64,000 nt of DNA from Alphaproteobacteria bacterium (GTDB taxonomy: Bacteria; Pseudomonadota; Alphaproteobacteria; Rhodobacterales; Rhodobacteraceae), in assembly GCA_030424865.1 (NCBI GenBank), contig JAUHVR010000007.1, positions 143,859 to 207,858 on the forward strand, in the 5' to 3' direction. Below are positions 32,925-42,511 of the stretch, one piece after another (the stretch's first letter is position 1; each line of letters opens with the position of its first letter). Made by a program: the position numbers and the translations under genes. Below the pieces are notes generated by a model. It worked only from the letters and a program-made list of their open reading frames with translations, made no database searches and was not told where the DNA came from.

Positions 32925-33221
32925 TCAGGTCGCGAGGGCGTCCATCTTGCGCGCTAGCTTTGCGTCAAGGTCGCTGAGGCCGCCTGCATCATGGGTGGTG
33001 AGCGTGACCGTCACCGTCTTGTAGACATTGAACCATTCCGGATGGTGATTCCATTTCTCGGCCCAGAGCGCGGCCTGGGTCATCCAGCCGAAGGCCTGCA
33101 CGAAATTCTTGAACTGGTAGGTCTTGGTGATCGCGTCGCGGTCAGGGACCTGCGTCCAGCCTGTGTCTGCGAGCTCGGAAATGAGCGCCGCGCGGTCGTC
33201 TGAACTGAGTTTTTCGGTCAT
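32925..33221 (-). CDS. phhB: 4a-hydroxytetrahydrobiopterin dehydratase (pterin-4a-carbinolamine dehydratase)
   Basis: A 98-residue enzyme that dehydrates the 4a-hydroxypterin formed by aromatic amino acid hydroxylases. The signature [14 protein letters not shown] carries the catalytic histidines, and [17 protein letters not shown] precedes it. Length is normal. Its ATG overlaps the stop of the upstream acetyltransferase gene (ATGA, 33218-33221). No phenylalanine hydroxylase gene is in the window. Confidence 0.93.
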   Translation of the reverse strand: MTEKLSSDDRAALISELADTGWTQVPDRDAITKTYQFKNFVQAFGWMTQAALWAEKWNHHPEWFNVYKTVTVTLTTHDAGGLSDLDAKLARKMDALAT

Positions 33222-34414
33222 TCCTGTTCCTCCACCCGGTCCTTTCGGAAGGGACCATAGCTTGTCAGCACTTCAATGTCCTGGTTCACCGCTGCGCGTT
33301 CGGCGCGGAGGAACCGTTGCACGGCTTCGGCAAAGCCCTGGTCGGCGATCCAGTGCAGCGAATGGGTTTCCACCGGAAGGTAGCCGCGCGCCAGTTTGTG
33401 TTCGCCCTGGGCCCCGGCCTCGACCCGCTGCATGCCGTGCTGGATGGCAAAGTCGATGGCCTGATAATAGCAGGCCTCGAAATGCAGGCAGGGGTGATCT
33501 TCGATGCAGCCCCAGTAGCGGCCATAGAGCGTTTCACGTCCGATGAAGTTCAGCGCGCCCGCGACATAGGTGTTGTCGCGGTGCGCCATCACAAGCGCGA
33601 TGTCGTCGCGCAGGGTGTCCTGGGCGATGTCAAAGAAGGCGCGTGTCAGGTAGGGGGTGCCCCATTTGCGTGCGCCGGTGTCCTGGTAGAAGCGCCAGAA
33701 GGCGTCCCAATGGTGGGGCTCGATTGCGTCGCCGGTCAGGGTTTCGATCTCGCCGCCGAAAGCCTGGGCGCGCGCGCGTTCCTTGCGGATGTTCTTGCGT
33801 TTGCGCGAGCTGAGCGAGGCCAGGAAATCGTCGAAGGTCGCGTAGCCGTCGTTGACCCAGTGGAACTGCTGCGAGGTGCGGCGCAGAAGGCCGATCTCTT
33901 CGCCAGCGATGGCCTCTGCTTCGGTGCAGAAGGTGACGTGCAACGAGCTGAGCTCGTTGCTGGCGGCCAGTTGCACGGCGCCCTGAATGAGCGCTGTCAG
34001 GCCGATGGTTTCGAACCCCGGACGGGTCAGGAAGCGGCGGCCGGTGGCGGGGGTGAAAGGCACGGCGATCTGCAGTTTCGGGTAGTAGGCGCCGCCTGCG
34101 TTTTCATAGGCATGGGCCCAGTTGAAATCGAAGATGAATTCGCCCTGGCTGTGGCTCTTGGCGTAAAGCGGCGCGACCGCGATCACCTGACCTCTGTCGC
34201 GGGCCACCAGATAGCGCGGGTCCCAGCCGGTGCCGCGCCCGACCGATCCGCTGTCTTCCAGCGCGGTCAGGAAGCGGTGCGTCGTGAAGGGATCAAGTGG
34301 CCGACCGTCCGTCGCTTCGGGGCAGGCGCAGGCGTCCCAGTCCGCCTGTGCGATCTGGTGGATGGACGAGACGGCTTCGATCTCGATGGCTTGTCCGGGG
34401 CTTTGATCGGTCAT
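33218..34414 (-). CDS. GNAT/FemAB-like acyltransferase (DUF482 family)
   Basis: A 398-residue protein of the DUF482 (peptidogalycan-type GNAT) family. Characteristic parts are [39 protein letters not shown] and the C-terminal [20 protein letters not shown] followed by [15 protein letters not shown]. The acyl donor and acceptor are not established for this family. It overlaps phhB by 4 nt, so the two are translationally coupled. Confidence 0.82.
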   Translation of the reverse strand: MTDQSPGQAIEIEAVSSIHQIAQADWDACACPEATDGRPLDPFTTHRFLTALEDSGSVGRGTGWDPRYLVARDRGQVIAVAPLYAKSHSQGEFIFDFNWAHAYENAGGAYYPKLQIAVPFTPATGRRFLTRPGFETIGLTALIQGAVQLAASNELSSLHVTFCTEAEAIAGEEIGLLRRTSQQFHWVNDGYATFDDFLASLSSRKRKNIRKERARAQAFGGEIETLTGDAIEPHHWDAFWRFYQDTGARKWGTPYLTRAFFDIAQDTLRDDIALVMAHRDNTYVAGALNFIGRETLYGRYWGCIEDHPCLHFEACYYQAIDFAIQHGMQRVEAGAQGEHKLARGYLPVETHSLHWIADQGFAEAVQRFLRAERAAVNQDIEVLTSYGPFRKDRVEEQE

Positions 34415-34457
34415 GCTTTGCCTTTCGGGGCACTATGTGTGCGCCTTGCGGCAAGGT

Positions 34458-35213
34458 TCAAGCCAGATAGCCTTCGAAGGTCACGTTCTGCGCGAATTTC
34501 CGGGCTTGCGCCTCGGCCTGTGGCGACTGGATCGTCCAGCACAGCACATTCGCCCCCGATTTCAGCAGTTCACGCAAACGCGGCGCGGCGAGGTCGGCGG
34601 CATTGTGGCTGACAAAGCTGCTATTGGTGCGGGCAAAGTCCGGGATGCAGCGCAGCTCGACCAGGCGCGCGTCGGGGATGGATGTCCAGTCCTGTTTGAG
34701 GAAGGCGCAGGTGGTCAGACCCACGGGCAGGTCCGGGCGCTGGGCTGCGATCCGTGCGACGGAATGGGGGTTGAAGGACATGATCGCGACGTCACCGGGA
34801 TAACTGTCCAGTGCTGCCAAAGTGGCGTCTTCCAGCAACCCGATGTCGGGGCCCAGGGCGCCGTCCTGATCCTTGATCTCGATCAGGACCGGGACGCGGC
34901 CCGCCACCAGATCCAGAACATCGGCCAGGGTCGGGATGCCTTCGGCGCCGTGCTTCAGGGAAAACCGGGCCAGCTCGGCGGCGGATCGGTCGCGCAGGCG
35001 CCCGGTCTCGCCAGTGAGCCGGTCCAGATCATAATCGTGATAGACCATGGCCTGACCGTCCGCCGAGAGTTGCAGATCGATCTCGATCCCATAGCCATGG
35101 TCGATGGCGGCCTGCACCGCCGCCCGCGAGTTCTCGGGGCGTCCGTCCGTCACATCGTGCAGCGCGCGATGGGCAATCGGGCGGGTCAGAAAGGCGGCGG
35201 GCAGGGCGGGCAT
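34458..35213 (-). CDS. Glycerophosphodiester phosphodiesterase
   Basis: A 251-residue TIM-barrel GDPD that splits glycerophosphodiesters to glycerol 3-phosphate and an alcohol. Active-site segments are IAHRALHD, GRPENSRAAV, IEIDLQLSADGQAMVYHDYD and VLIEIKD. There is no signal peptide, so it acts in the cytoplasm. Its ATG overlaps the ridA stop by one base (TGATG), giving translational coupling. Confidence 0.9.
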   Translation of the reverse strand: MPALPAAFLTRPIAHRALHDVTDGRPENSRAAVQAAIDHGYGIEIDLQLSADGQAMVYHDYDLDRLTGETGRLRDRSAAELARFSLKHGAEGIPTLADVLDLVAGRVPVLIEIKDQDGALGPDIGLLEDATLAALDSYPGDVAIMSFNPHSVARIAAQRPDLPVGLTTCAFLKQDWTSIPDARLVELRCIPDFARTNSSFVSHNAADLAAPRLRELLKSGANVLCWTIQSPQAEAQARKFAQNVTFEGYLA

Positions 35214-35674
35214 CAGGCGATCTCGAAAATGCCTTCGATCTCGACAGCGACGCCAAAGGGCAGCGAGGCGGCCGAGACGGCCGAGCGCGCGTGGCGGCCC
35301 TTGTCCCCCAAAAGCGCAACCATCAGATCCGAGGCGCCGTTGATCACCTTGGGCTGTTCGCCATAGTCGGCGGTCGAATTCACAAAGCCCACCAGTTTCA
35401 CGACGCGCACCAGCCGCGACATGTCCCCGCCGCAGGCCGCTTTCACCTGCGCGAGCAGGCTCAGCGCACAGGTTTGCGCGGCTGTGGCACCGGCTTCGGT
35501 GTCCATGGTGTCGCCCAGTTTGCCGAGGATCATGCCATCGGGTCCGTTCGAAATCTGGCCCGACACATAAAGCGTCGATCCGGTTTGCACATAGGGCACA
35601 TAGTTGGCCGCAGGCGCGGGGGCGTCGGGCAGGGTCAGGCCAAGCTCGGCCAGTTTGGTCTCGAAATCAGACAT
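35213..35674 (-). CDS. RidA/YjgF-family enamine/imine deaminase-like protein
   Basis: A 153-residue member of the RidA superfamily, the longer YjgF_like group. Segments such as YVQTGSTLYVSGQISNGPDG, GDMSRLVRVVKLVGFVNST and LPFGVAVEIEGIFEIA are typical. Canonical RidA uses a conserved arginine in the last region to hydrolyse 2-aminoacrylate; it is not obvious here, so the activity may differ. The ATG at 35674 gives MSDFETKLAELGLTLPDAP, the usual start. Confidence 0.85.
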   Translation of the reverse strand: MSDFETKLAELGLTLPDAPAPAANYVPYVQTGSTLYVSGQISNGPDGMILGKLGDTMDTEAGATAAQTCALSLLAQVKAACGGDMSRLVRVVKLVGFVNSTADYGEQPKVINGASDLMVALLGDKGRHARSAVSAASLPFGVAVEIEGIFEIA

Positions 35675-35887
35675 TGGGGCACCTCTTGTTGTTCCGCGCG
35701 AGACGCTAGGCCCGGGGCCTGCAATTTGGAAGGGCTGTCGTTGCGCGACAGGGGCCTTTTTTGTGCCAACGGTCGCCACCTGCAACTGACCGCGCCCCTG
35801 CGCGGTCTCGTACTGCGTGCCCCCGAAGGGGCACACAATTTGATAGGAACCAACGCATCCCGAAAGGGGCGGGATACGCGGTCTTGT

Positions 35888-38062
35888 TCAGTCGACTTTG
35901 CCGATCGACCAGAAGAAGGTCTCACCCGAGCTGTCATCGACACCGTCGTTGTCGGTCGACACCCATGCCGTGCCATCGTCAAAGATTGCCAGACCTTCGA
36001 CCTTGTCGACCACGTAGCCGCCAAAGCTCTGCAGGTCGGGCACCAGGTCGCGCACCAGTTCTTTCGACACCACCGGCAGCTCGCCACCAAGCGCTGCAGG
36101 CACCATTTCGGCAGCAGGGATGCGGTAGATCTTCTTGGTCACAACGTTCGACCCGATCTGGTTGTCGCGCTCAATGACATAGACATGGTCACCGTGTGCC
36201 ACGATCTCCGACAGACCCACCCAGCCCTTGGCAGGCTCGGCCTTGGGATAGTGCACAGCGCCCCATTCCTTGGTTTCAAGGTTGTAGGCCACCAGTTTGA
36301 CGTGGTTCTTGGGATCGTCTTTCCACTCGCGCTGCACGGCCATCCACAGGGTGTCGCCCACCTTGGTGATACCTTCAAAGCCAAAGCGCTTCTCGACCGC
36401 CATCAGCTCTGTCGGCAGGCCGATCTCACCCTTGCGGTTCTTGATCACGCCGTCCTTGGTGACGTGGTAGATCGCGTGGGGGATGACACGGTCGGTGCGG
36501 CCTTCCGACGCGACATAGAAGCCGCCCTTGCCGTCCAGCGTGATGCCTTCCATGTCGATCTGCTGCGCCGGGTTGCCATCCTGACGAACCACCGGGATCG
36601 CGTCCACGATGGTGGCAGGCTTGGTCTTGGTGTCGATCTTGAAGATCGTCGGCTGGAACAGGTAGAAGCTGTCGTTCACCGCCCAGACGATACCGTCCTC
36701 ATCAGCCACCATGCCCGAGATCGCGCCCCAGCCGATCAGTTCGTCCGCGCCTTTGGAGGTCAGCTGCGGGTACATGGCTTCGGCGTCCTGATACTCAAAG
36801 ATCATGACATGCGCGCGCACGCCGCCGTCTTCGATCAGATCCACTTCGTTGGCCGAAATCAGCAGGCCGCGTTCCGGGATGGCAACATAGCCTTCCGGCC
36901 CGATGCCCGAGGGCAGCAGCTGCTTCAGAACCGGGTTCGCCGGGTCGGTCGCATCGTAGACGCCGACAGCCGAGCCACGCTCGGAGCCGACAAAAACCAT
37001 CGGCGTGCCGCCAAAGGTGGCGGTTTCGATCGACTCGGGCTCAACGCCTTTGCTGTCGGACCGTTTGTCCGGGTAGTGGCCGATCTGGATCAGAGCGTAT
37101 TCAAACGATACGCCGCTTTCGTAAACCACGGTGCCGTTCTTGTTGAACAAGGTCCACCCGCGCGAGCCGCCGTCCATGTCACCTTCGTTGGCGGTGGCAA
37201 AGTGATCGTCGTCCAGCCATTTCACCGCGTCGGGTTCGCGCTTGCGGCCCGGCTGGCTTTCGTCAAAGCGCAGGATGGCGCGCTCGTCCGTGGCGTCGAT
37301 GCCTTCCAGATCCACGGCACCAGCCGAGAAATGGTTCAGGATGGTGCCATCGGGCGAGACAACAACCATGTGGTTGTTTTCCTGCAGCGTCACGACGGTT
37401 TCACCCAGACCGTTGATGTCCACAAATTCCGGCTCGGGGTCGTGGCCATCCACTTCCGCCAGACCGATCATGTCCACGGCCTTCAGGCTACCACAGTCCA
37501 GACCCGCGGCGCTGGTGTTCACCATAACCAGGAAGCCCGCAGGCATCTGGCCGGTGCGGCCGTCGCCCAGGTCTTCGTCACGTTCGTTCTCGATGGCGAC
37601 CGAAACGAACGCACCGTCTTTCGACACAGCGATCGAATCCGGCTGACCGCCCAGATCGCAACGGCCCAGCTCGGTGCCCGAGGCAACGTCGATGGCGGCC
37701 AGGAAGCCCGACGGCGCGACATAGCTTTCCGAGGTGTTCACACCAACATAGGCAACCGAGCCCGCGATGGCGACCGAGGTCGGCTCGCCGTCCAGGGCGA
37801 TATTGCCCTTGGGCTGGGGGTTCGCCGGATCGGTGATGTCGATCAGACCAATCGCCTCGAGCGGGCTGTCGGTGTAGACCAGCGTCATGCCATCGGCGGT
37901 CACATCGATGATCTCGGCCGAAGTCTCGCGCGAGGTGTCCTCGCCCGCCGCCATGTTCAGCGTCGTTTCAAAGCTTGCAATGCGGTTGAAGTTCATCTCT
38001 GCCAGCGCCGACCCAGCGGTCAGGGCTACGGCAGAGGTCAGACAGATGGTGCGAATGACCAT
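35888..38062 (-). CDS. Large secreted protein with phytase-like/esterase-like and beta-propeller domains
   Basis: A 724-residue secreted protein with a signal peptide MVIRTICLTSAVALTAGSALA. The N-terminal half (about 25-400) looks like a beta-propeller with blades such as SVAIAGSVAYVGVNTSES. The C-terminal half (about 420-715) matches the esterase-like-activity-of-phytase family (DMEGITLDGKGGFYVASEGR and VEGLAIFDDGTAWVSTDNDG). The family may act on phosphorylated or ester substrates; the activity here is unproven. The ATG at 38062 starts the signal peptide. Three 7-bp repeats with 11-bp spacing lie 48-76 bp upstream. Confidence 0.8.
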   Translation of the reverse strand: MVIRTICLTSAVALTAGSALAEMNFNRIASFETTLNMAAGEDTSRETSAEIIDVTADGMTLVYTDSPLEAIGLIDITDPANPQPKGNIALDGEPTSVAIAGSVAYVGVNTSESYVAPSGFLAAIDVASGTELGRCDLGGQPDSIAVSKDGAFVSVAIENERDEDLGDGRTGQMPAGFLVMVNTSAAGLDCGSLKAVDMIGLAEVDGHDPEPEFVDINGLGETVVTLQENNHMVVVSPDGTILNHFSAGAVDLEGIDATDERAILRFDESQPGRKREPDAVKWLDDDHFATANEGDMDGGSRGWTLFNKNGTVVYESGVSFEYALIQIGHYPDKRSDSKGVEPESIETATFGGTPMVFVGSERGSAVGVYDATDPANPVLKQLLPSGIGPEGYVAIPERGLLISANEVDLIEDGGVRAHVMIFEYQDAEAMYPQLTSKGADELIGWGAISGMVADEDGIVWAVNDSFYLFQPTIFKIDTKTKPATIVDAIPVVRQDGNPAQQIDMEGITLDGKGGFYVASEGRTDRVIPHAIYHVTKDGVIKNRKGEIGLPTELMAVEKRFGFEGITKVGDTLWMAVQREWKDDPKNHVKLVAYNLETKEWGAVHYPKAEPAKGWVGLSEIVAHGDHVYVIERDNQIGSNVVTKKIYRIPAAEMVPAALGGELPVVSKELVRDLVPDLQSFGGYVVDKVEGLAIFDDGTAWVSTDNDGVDDSSGETFFWSIGKVD

Positions 38063-38268
38063 GAAAGCCCCCAATAAGGAATAGTGCAGGGGCCTCCTGA
38101 GGGTTTTCGATGACGAACGCGCAACGATTTCGTTACGGTTTTGTAAAAGGGGCGTTGGCTGCCGCACGACCTGTCGCAAGTCAAGTGCGGATTGTCATGG
38201 TTGTGCACAACCTGGGTGCGTTTTATCAAATTGGGCGCAAAAGAGACGCTGCACATATATTTTTGGAA

Positions 38269-38296
38269 TTGAATTTTAAACCGGGTTGTCTACGAT
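38269..38296 (+). promoter_or_regulatory. Possible sigma-70 promoter for the OmpA-like/caspase-like pair
   Basis: TTGAAT and TACGAT hexamers are separated by 16 bp, ending 47 bp before the ATG of the OmpA-like gene in an AT-rich stretch. Reasonable spacing but only moderate consensus. Confidence 0.35.
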
Positions 38297-38343
38297 CCTC
38301 GCTATTCGTGGGATGTAGATGTTGTTTTGAGGACGTATTGATT

Positions 38344-38880
38344 ATGAAAATGCTCTTGCACAGCCTTGGTACGGCTGCAGTGTGCCTGTCATTGGGGCAG
38401 GCCGCCATCGCGCAACAGGGTGCGGCACAGGTCGATTCCATCGTGCAGGCTCTGGATTCCGGCCCCGCGACACGGTCGATCAACAATCCGGCGACGGCCA
38501 TGTTGTCGGCAGACCGGTTCATCCCGGCGGGGTATGATTTCCCCACGCACACGATGTATATCCCCTTTGAATCAGGGGGTCACATGATCTCGTACGAGGG
38601 GATGAGCGCGCTGCGCTCGATTGCGGCGGCGATGCTGGATCCCGACCTGGGCAGCTTCAGGTTCCAGGTGGCGGCGCATATGCCACAAGCTGCCGATGCC
38701 TTGCCCGTTAGCTCGCGCCGGGCGCAGGTCGTGGTGGATCACCTCGCCACCTTTTATGGCATCCCGCGCGAAAACCTGATCCCTGTCGGATATGGCGACA
38801 TGAAGCTGTCAAACCCGACGGCGCCGGGGGATGCCCTGAATGAGCGTATAGAATTTATTAACGTCACATCGTTGAAATAA
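38344..38880 (+). CDS. Short OmpA-like domain protein, secreted
   Basis: A 178-residue protein with a signal peptide (MKMLLHSLGTAAVCLSLGQAAIAQ), a roughly 45-residue linker, and a divergent OmpA-type domain (YIPFESGGHMISYEGMSAL, FRFQVAAHMPQAADALPVSS, NLIPVGYGDMKLSN). The usual GHTD peptidoglycan-binding aspartate motif is altered to AAHMP, so diaminopimelate binding may be weakened. It ends 21 bp before the caspase-like gene, which has its own peptidoglycan-binding-type domain, suggesting a shared envelope location. Confidence 0.78.
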   Translation: MKMLLHSLGTAAVCLSLGQAAIAQQGAAQVDSIVQALDSGPATRSINNPATAMLSADRFIPAGYDFPTHTMYIPFESGGHMISYEGMSALRSIAAAMLDPDLGSFRFQVAAHMPQAADALPVSSRRAQVVVDHLATFYGIPRENLIPVGYGDMKLSNPTAPGDALNERIEFINVTSLK

Positions 38881-38901
38881 GCACAGCGGAAGGAATTGAT
38901 T

Positions 38902-40485
38902 ATGTCGTTTCTCAGGACAATAGCGGTGCTTTTGGCAGGATTGGTCTTTGCAACCGCAGCACACGCCAAACGTGTCGCGCTGGTGATTGGCAACAGTGCC
39001 TATCAACATGTCTCGGCGCTGCCCAATCCGGCCAATGATGCCCGCGCCATGGCGGACAAATTCGAAAGCCTGGGTTTCGAAGTTGTCGAAGGGTACGACC
39101 TGGACCAGACCGACCTGACACGTAAGTTGCGCACCTTTGCCCGCGCCGCCAACTCGGCAGAGATTTCGGCGATCTTTTATGCGGGTCACGGGATCCAGGT
39201 GCACGGCAAGAATTATCTCGTGCCGGTCGACGCCAGGCTGAACGACAGTTTCGACTGGGAATTCGAAGTGACCCCGATCGAGGATTTCATCAAGCAGGCG
39301 CAGCGGGCCTCGGGCGCAAGTCTCGTGTTTCTGGATGCTTGCCGCGACAACCCGCTGCCACAGGAAGTTGCCCGCTCGTTGGGGCTGAACACGCGCAGCG
39401 CCGGTGGGCGTGGCCTGGCCCCGATCGAGGTTGAGGACCGCACCAGCGGTCTGGCTATCGCCTTTGCCACCAGCCCCGGCGACGTGGCGTTGGACGGGTC
39501 CGGCGACCATTCGCCTTTCACCGAAGCGTTGCTCAAGCACATTGGCGCGGCCAACACCGACATCAGCGTGGTGATGAACCGCGTCACGGGCGAGGTCATG
39601 GACATCACCGAAAAGGCGCAGCGGCCGTGGATCAACGCCTCGCTTGACGGCGACCTGATCCTGAACCCCGTGGCCATTCAAGAGCCACAGCCGCAGGTGG
39701 TTGCCGTGGCGCCGGTTCAGCAGGTCCAGCCGCAGGTGGCGGCGCGGGGCGCCAGCAGCTTCGAGGAAGAAAAGTTCATGCTGGAGCTTGCCAAGGACAG
39801 CGGCGATCCGGCGGACTACCAGGCCTATCTCGATCTGTTTCCGCAGGGACGCTTTGCCCAAATCGCCCGCAATGCGATCAAGCGCATCGAAGACGCCGCA
39901 GCGCCGGTTCAGCCAGTGCAGCAGGCTGTGGCCGAACAGCCGGTTGAGGTCGAGGAAGAGCCGGTCGAAGTCGCCGCTGTCGCCGAACCGGTCACCCAAC
40001 CGGTTGACGACAGCGCAAAGCAGCAGGTCACCCGGTCGCTCGCAGCGCCGCTCAGTCTTGCGGTTACGGATGCGGTGCGATTCCAGCCTTCGAACCAAAA
40101 CGACGAGGTGCTTTTGAACCTTGACCGCGCGCAGAAGAAGTCGGTGCAAGCACGTCTGAATGCCCTTGGCATCAATGTCGGCGGAGTTGATGGGTCCTGG
40201 GGCAGAAAGACCCGCGCCGGGATCACACAATGGCAGATGGGAAACACGTTGCCGGGGACCGGTTTTCTGAACGTTGCGCAGTACCAACTGCTGATTGTTC
40301 AGTCTGAACTGCAGTACCAGAGTTGGCTTTCAACGCGACCGGCGCAGCAGACATTTCAAGGGTCTTCCAGGGTTTCCAGCGGGTCTTCGTCGCGCCGCAG
40401 TGGTTCCAACGATGGGTTTAACAGCTTCATCAACGGTGTTGGTCAGGGTCTGGGCAACGCATTTGGAAACAAGATTTTCAGATAA
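38902..40485 (+). CDS. Secreted caspase-fold (C14) protein with C-terminal peptidoglycan-binding-like domain
   Basis: A 527-residue protein. The signal peptide MSFLRTIAVLLAGLVFATAAHA is followed by a caspase/metacaspase p20-like domain at about 24-255 with the catalytic pair intact: H96 in FYAGHGIQ and C147 in LDACRDNP. Then comes a Gln/Val/Glu-rich linker (about 258-390), a PG_binding_1-like segment near 415-470 (SVQARLNALGINVGGVDGSW), and a Ser-rich tail ending FINGVGQGLGNAFGNKIF. It is probably an arginine/lysine-type orthocaspase in the periplasm. AAGGAA lies before the ATG. The substrate is unknown. Confidence 0.85.
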   Translation: MSFLRTIAVLLAGLVFATAAHAKRVALVIGNSAYQHVSALPNPANDARAMADKFESLGFEVVEGYDLDQTDLTRKLRTFARAANSAEISAIFYAGHGIQVHGKNYLVPVDARLNDSFDWEFEVTPIEDFIKQAQRASGASLVFLDACRDNPLPQEVARSLGLNTRSAGGRGLAPIEVEDRTSGLAIAFATSPGDVALDGSGDHSPFTEALLKHIGAANTDISVVMNRVTGEVMDITEKAQRPWINASLDGDLILNPVAIQEPQPQVVAVAPVQQVQPQVAARGASSFEEEKFMLELAKDSGDPADYQAYLDLFPQGRFAQIARNAIKRIEDAAAPVQPVQQAVAEQPVEVEEEPVEVAAVAEPVTQPVDDSAKQQVTRSLAAPLSLAVTDAVRFQPSNQNDEVLLNLDRAQKKSVQARLNALGINVGGVDGSWGRKTRAGITQWQMGNTLPGTGFLNVAQYQLLIVQSELQYQSWLSTRPAQQTFQGSSRVSSGSSSRRSGSNDGFNSFINGVGQGLGNAFGNKIFR

Positions 40486-40510
40486 TTTTTCTCGAAAAGA
40501 GACAATCAGG

Positions 40511-40542
40511 AAAATGGCGCAATGATCTCTTTGCGCCATTTT
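40511..40542. terminator. Bidirectional rho-independent terminator
   Basis: A perfect 12-bp stem (AAAATGGCGCAA / TTGCGCCATTTT) with an 8-nt loop lies between the convergent caspase-like and VWA genes. Its A/T ends give a T-run on either strand. Confidence 0.83.
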
Positions 40543-40594
40543 CTGCGAAGTAATGTCTGAGCGGCACGAATTTGGCGTCAGAGGGTGTGGATGG

Positions 40595-42511
40595 TCACTC
40601 CACCCGTTCGGACAGGCTGTTGGCCAGCCGCATCAGGCCGATGGCCTCTTGCCGATAGCCATAGGGATCCGCGCCGCGGGTCTCGGTCGCCAGAGCCTCG
40701 GCATCCTGTATCGACCAGTCCCCCATCAGGTCCGACCCGCGCAGGATTTGCCCAAACCCGGCGATCGCGATGCCGAACCGTGCGTCGGCCGAGATACCGC
40801 CCATATCGGCCAGGATCGGGGTTTCGATCAACTGGCTTTCGTCCGCGCCGGGCGCCTTGTGGCGCAGGCGCAGAAAGCCCAACTCGCTTGGGTCCCCGCC
40901 CACGGGCGCCGCGCCATAGCGCAGGGGATCGGTCAGCCGCGCGTCGGACCCCACGGGCGTAACCTCGTAGATCGCGGTGACCTGATGGCCTGCGCCAATG
41001 TCCCCGGCGTCGACCTTGTCGTTGTTGAAATCCTCGCGTTTCAGCGCGCGGGTTTCATAGCCGATCAACCGGTATTCGGCGACGGCGGCGGGGTTCCATT
41101 CGACCTGGATCTTCACGTCATCGGCAATCGGGAACAGCGCGCCCGACAGCTGATCGACCAGCACCTTTTGCGCCTCGCTCAGCGTATCGATATAGGCCGC
41201 CGTGCCGTTGCCGTTCTGCGCAAGCGCCTGCATCGTGGCATCGTCAAGGTTGCCACGGCCAAAGCCCAGCACACTCAGATAGGTGCCACTGTCGCGCTTG
41301 TCCGCGATATAGTCCTTCAGCGCCTCGGGATCGCTGAGGCCGACGTTGAAGTCTCCGTCCGTGGCCAGGATCACACGACTGACCTGACCGTCTTCGGCCA
41401 TCTCGGCGGCGGTGGCATAGGCCTGTTGCAGACCCGCCTGCCCGGCAGTGCTGCCACCGGCATCCAGCGCGTCCAGCGCCGCCAGAATCTTGGCACGCTC
41501 GCTGGCCGGTGTCGGATCCAGCACCCGACCCGCGCTGCCCGCATAGGTCACGATCGAGACCTCGTCTTCGGGCCGCAACTGTCCCAGCATCAGCCGGAAG
41601 CTTTGTTTCAGCAGGGGCAGTTTATTTGCCTGATTCATCGAGCCGCTGGTGTCGATCAGGAACACCAGGTTCAGCGGCGGGCGGTCTGTCACCTGCGCGC
41701 CCTGCAAAGCGATGTGCACCAGTTGCGTGCCCCCGTTCCAGGGCGTGCCAGTCACGCTGACGGTTGGGCGAAAGGCCTTGCCCGCGTCGGGCGCGGCGTA
41801 GTCATAGGGGAAATAGTTGATCATTTCTTCGACCCGGACGGCCTCGGCGGGCGGCAAACGGCCGGACATCAGCGAATTGCGGACCACGGCATAAGAGGCC
41901 GTGTCGACGTCGATCGAAAAGGTCGAGACGGGCTCTTCGGCGGTGACCTTCAGCGGGTTGTCGTCGGCGTTGGCAAAGGTTTCGGTGTCGATCTCGGGGG
42001 CGATGATCACGGGGTCGGCGGCGATCGCGGGCATCAAGGCGCGCGGCGCGGCTTTGGCGACCGGTTGCGGCGACGGACGCGCGCGCATTTCGACGGCATC
42101 GAGCGAAATCTCGGCGGCTTCCTCGACGATGACCGGCTCGACCATGGGGGCAGACTGGGCAACCGGCTCGGCTTCGGGCGCGCCACCGGTCAGCGACGTC
42201 AACCCGCCCAGCGGGCCATTCGAGACGCGCTCGCTCTGGGTCATCGGGAAGACGGCGATCATGGCCACGGCGACAATTGCCGTGCTGCTGACCAGGGCGC
42301 CGCGCAGGGGGAAATTGGCAAACATGTGAATGACTCCTCTGAAAAGCCCCTTTGGGGGGCGAACAGAGGTTTGACGCATGTCGTCCGTCGATCCTTGGAG
42401 GTCGTCGAAATTTTTTTGCGCCAGGGCGAGGTTTTCCACCTTCCGCGCGGGATCGGCCTGCGGGGTTGCGGCCTGCATCAGGTCCTTGAGGTCGTCGAGA
42501 TCGTCGCTCAT
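40595..42511 (-). CDS. Membrane-anchored von Willebrand factor A domain protein (YfbK/DUF3520 type)
   Basis: A 638-residue protein. An acidic cytoplasmic N terminus (1-69) is followed by one transmembrane helix at 71-90. A large extracytoplasmic part then contains a conserved vWF-associated region (FSIDVDTASYAVVRN), a VWA domain with an intact metal site (FLIDTSGSM: D287, S289, S291) and a C-terminal DUF3520. It overlaps the sigma-factor gene by 4 nt (ATGA). That pairing, with a cytoplasmic tail and single helix, is the arrangement of an anti-sigma factor, though the tail has no recognised anti-sigma motif. Confidence 0.87.
   Translation of the reverse strand: MSDDLDDLKDLMQAATPQADPARKVENLALAQKNFDDLQGSTDDMRQTSVRPPKGLFRGVIHMFANFPLRGALVSSTAIVAVAMIAVFPMTQSERVSNGPLGGLTSLTGGAPEAEPVAQSAPMVEPVIVEEAAEISLDAVEMRARPSPQPVAKAAPRALMPAIAADPVIIAPEIDTETFANADDNPLKVTAEEPVSTFSIDVDTASYAVVRNSLMSGRLPPAEAVRVEEMINYFPYDYAAPDAGKAFRPTVSVTGTPWNGGTQLVHIALQGAQVTDRPPLNLVFLIDTSGSMNQANKLPLLKQSFRLMLGQLRPEDEVSIVTYAGSAGRVLDPTPASERAKILAALDALDAGGSTAGQAGLQQAYATAAEMAEDGQVSRVILATDGDFNVGLSDPEALKDYIADKRDSGTYLSVLGFGRGNLDDATMQALAQNGNGTAAYIDTLSEAQKVLVDQLSGALFPIADDVKIQVEWNPAAVAEYRLIGYETRALKREDFNNDKVDAGDIGAGHQVTAIYEVTPVGSDARLTDPLRYGAAPVGGDPSELGFLRLRHKAPGADESQLIETPILADMGGISADARFGIAIAGFGQILRGSDLMGDWSIQDAEALATETRGADPYGYRQEAIGLMRLANSLSERVE

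Noticed and set aside
35291..38077. A 928-codon open frame on the plus strand opposite the phytase-like gene
   Set aside because: Its translation is rich in Arg, His and Gly with no domain, and it is the mirror of a clear secreted protein. High GC with strong third-position bias creates long antisense frames.
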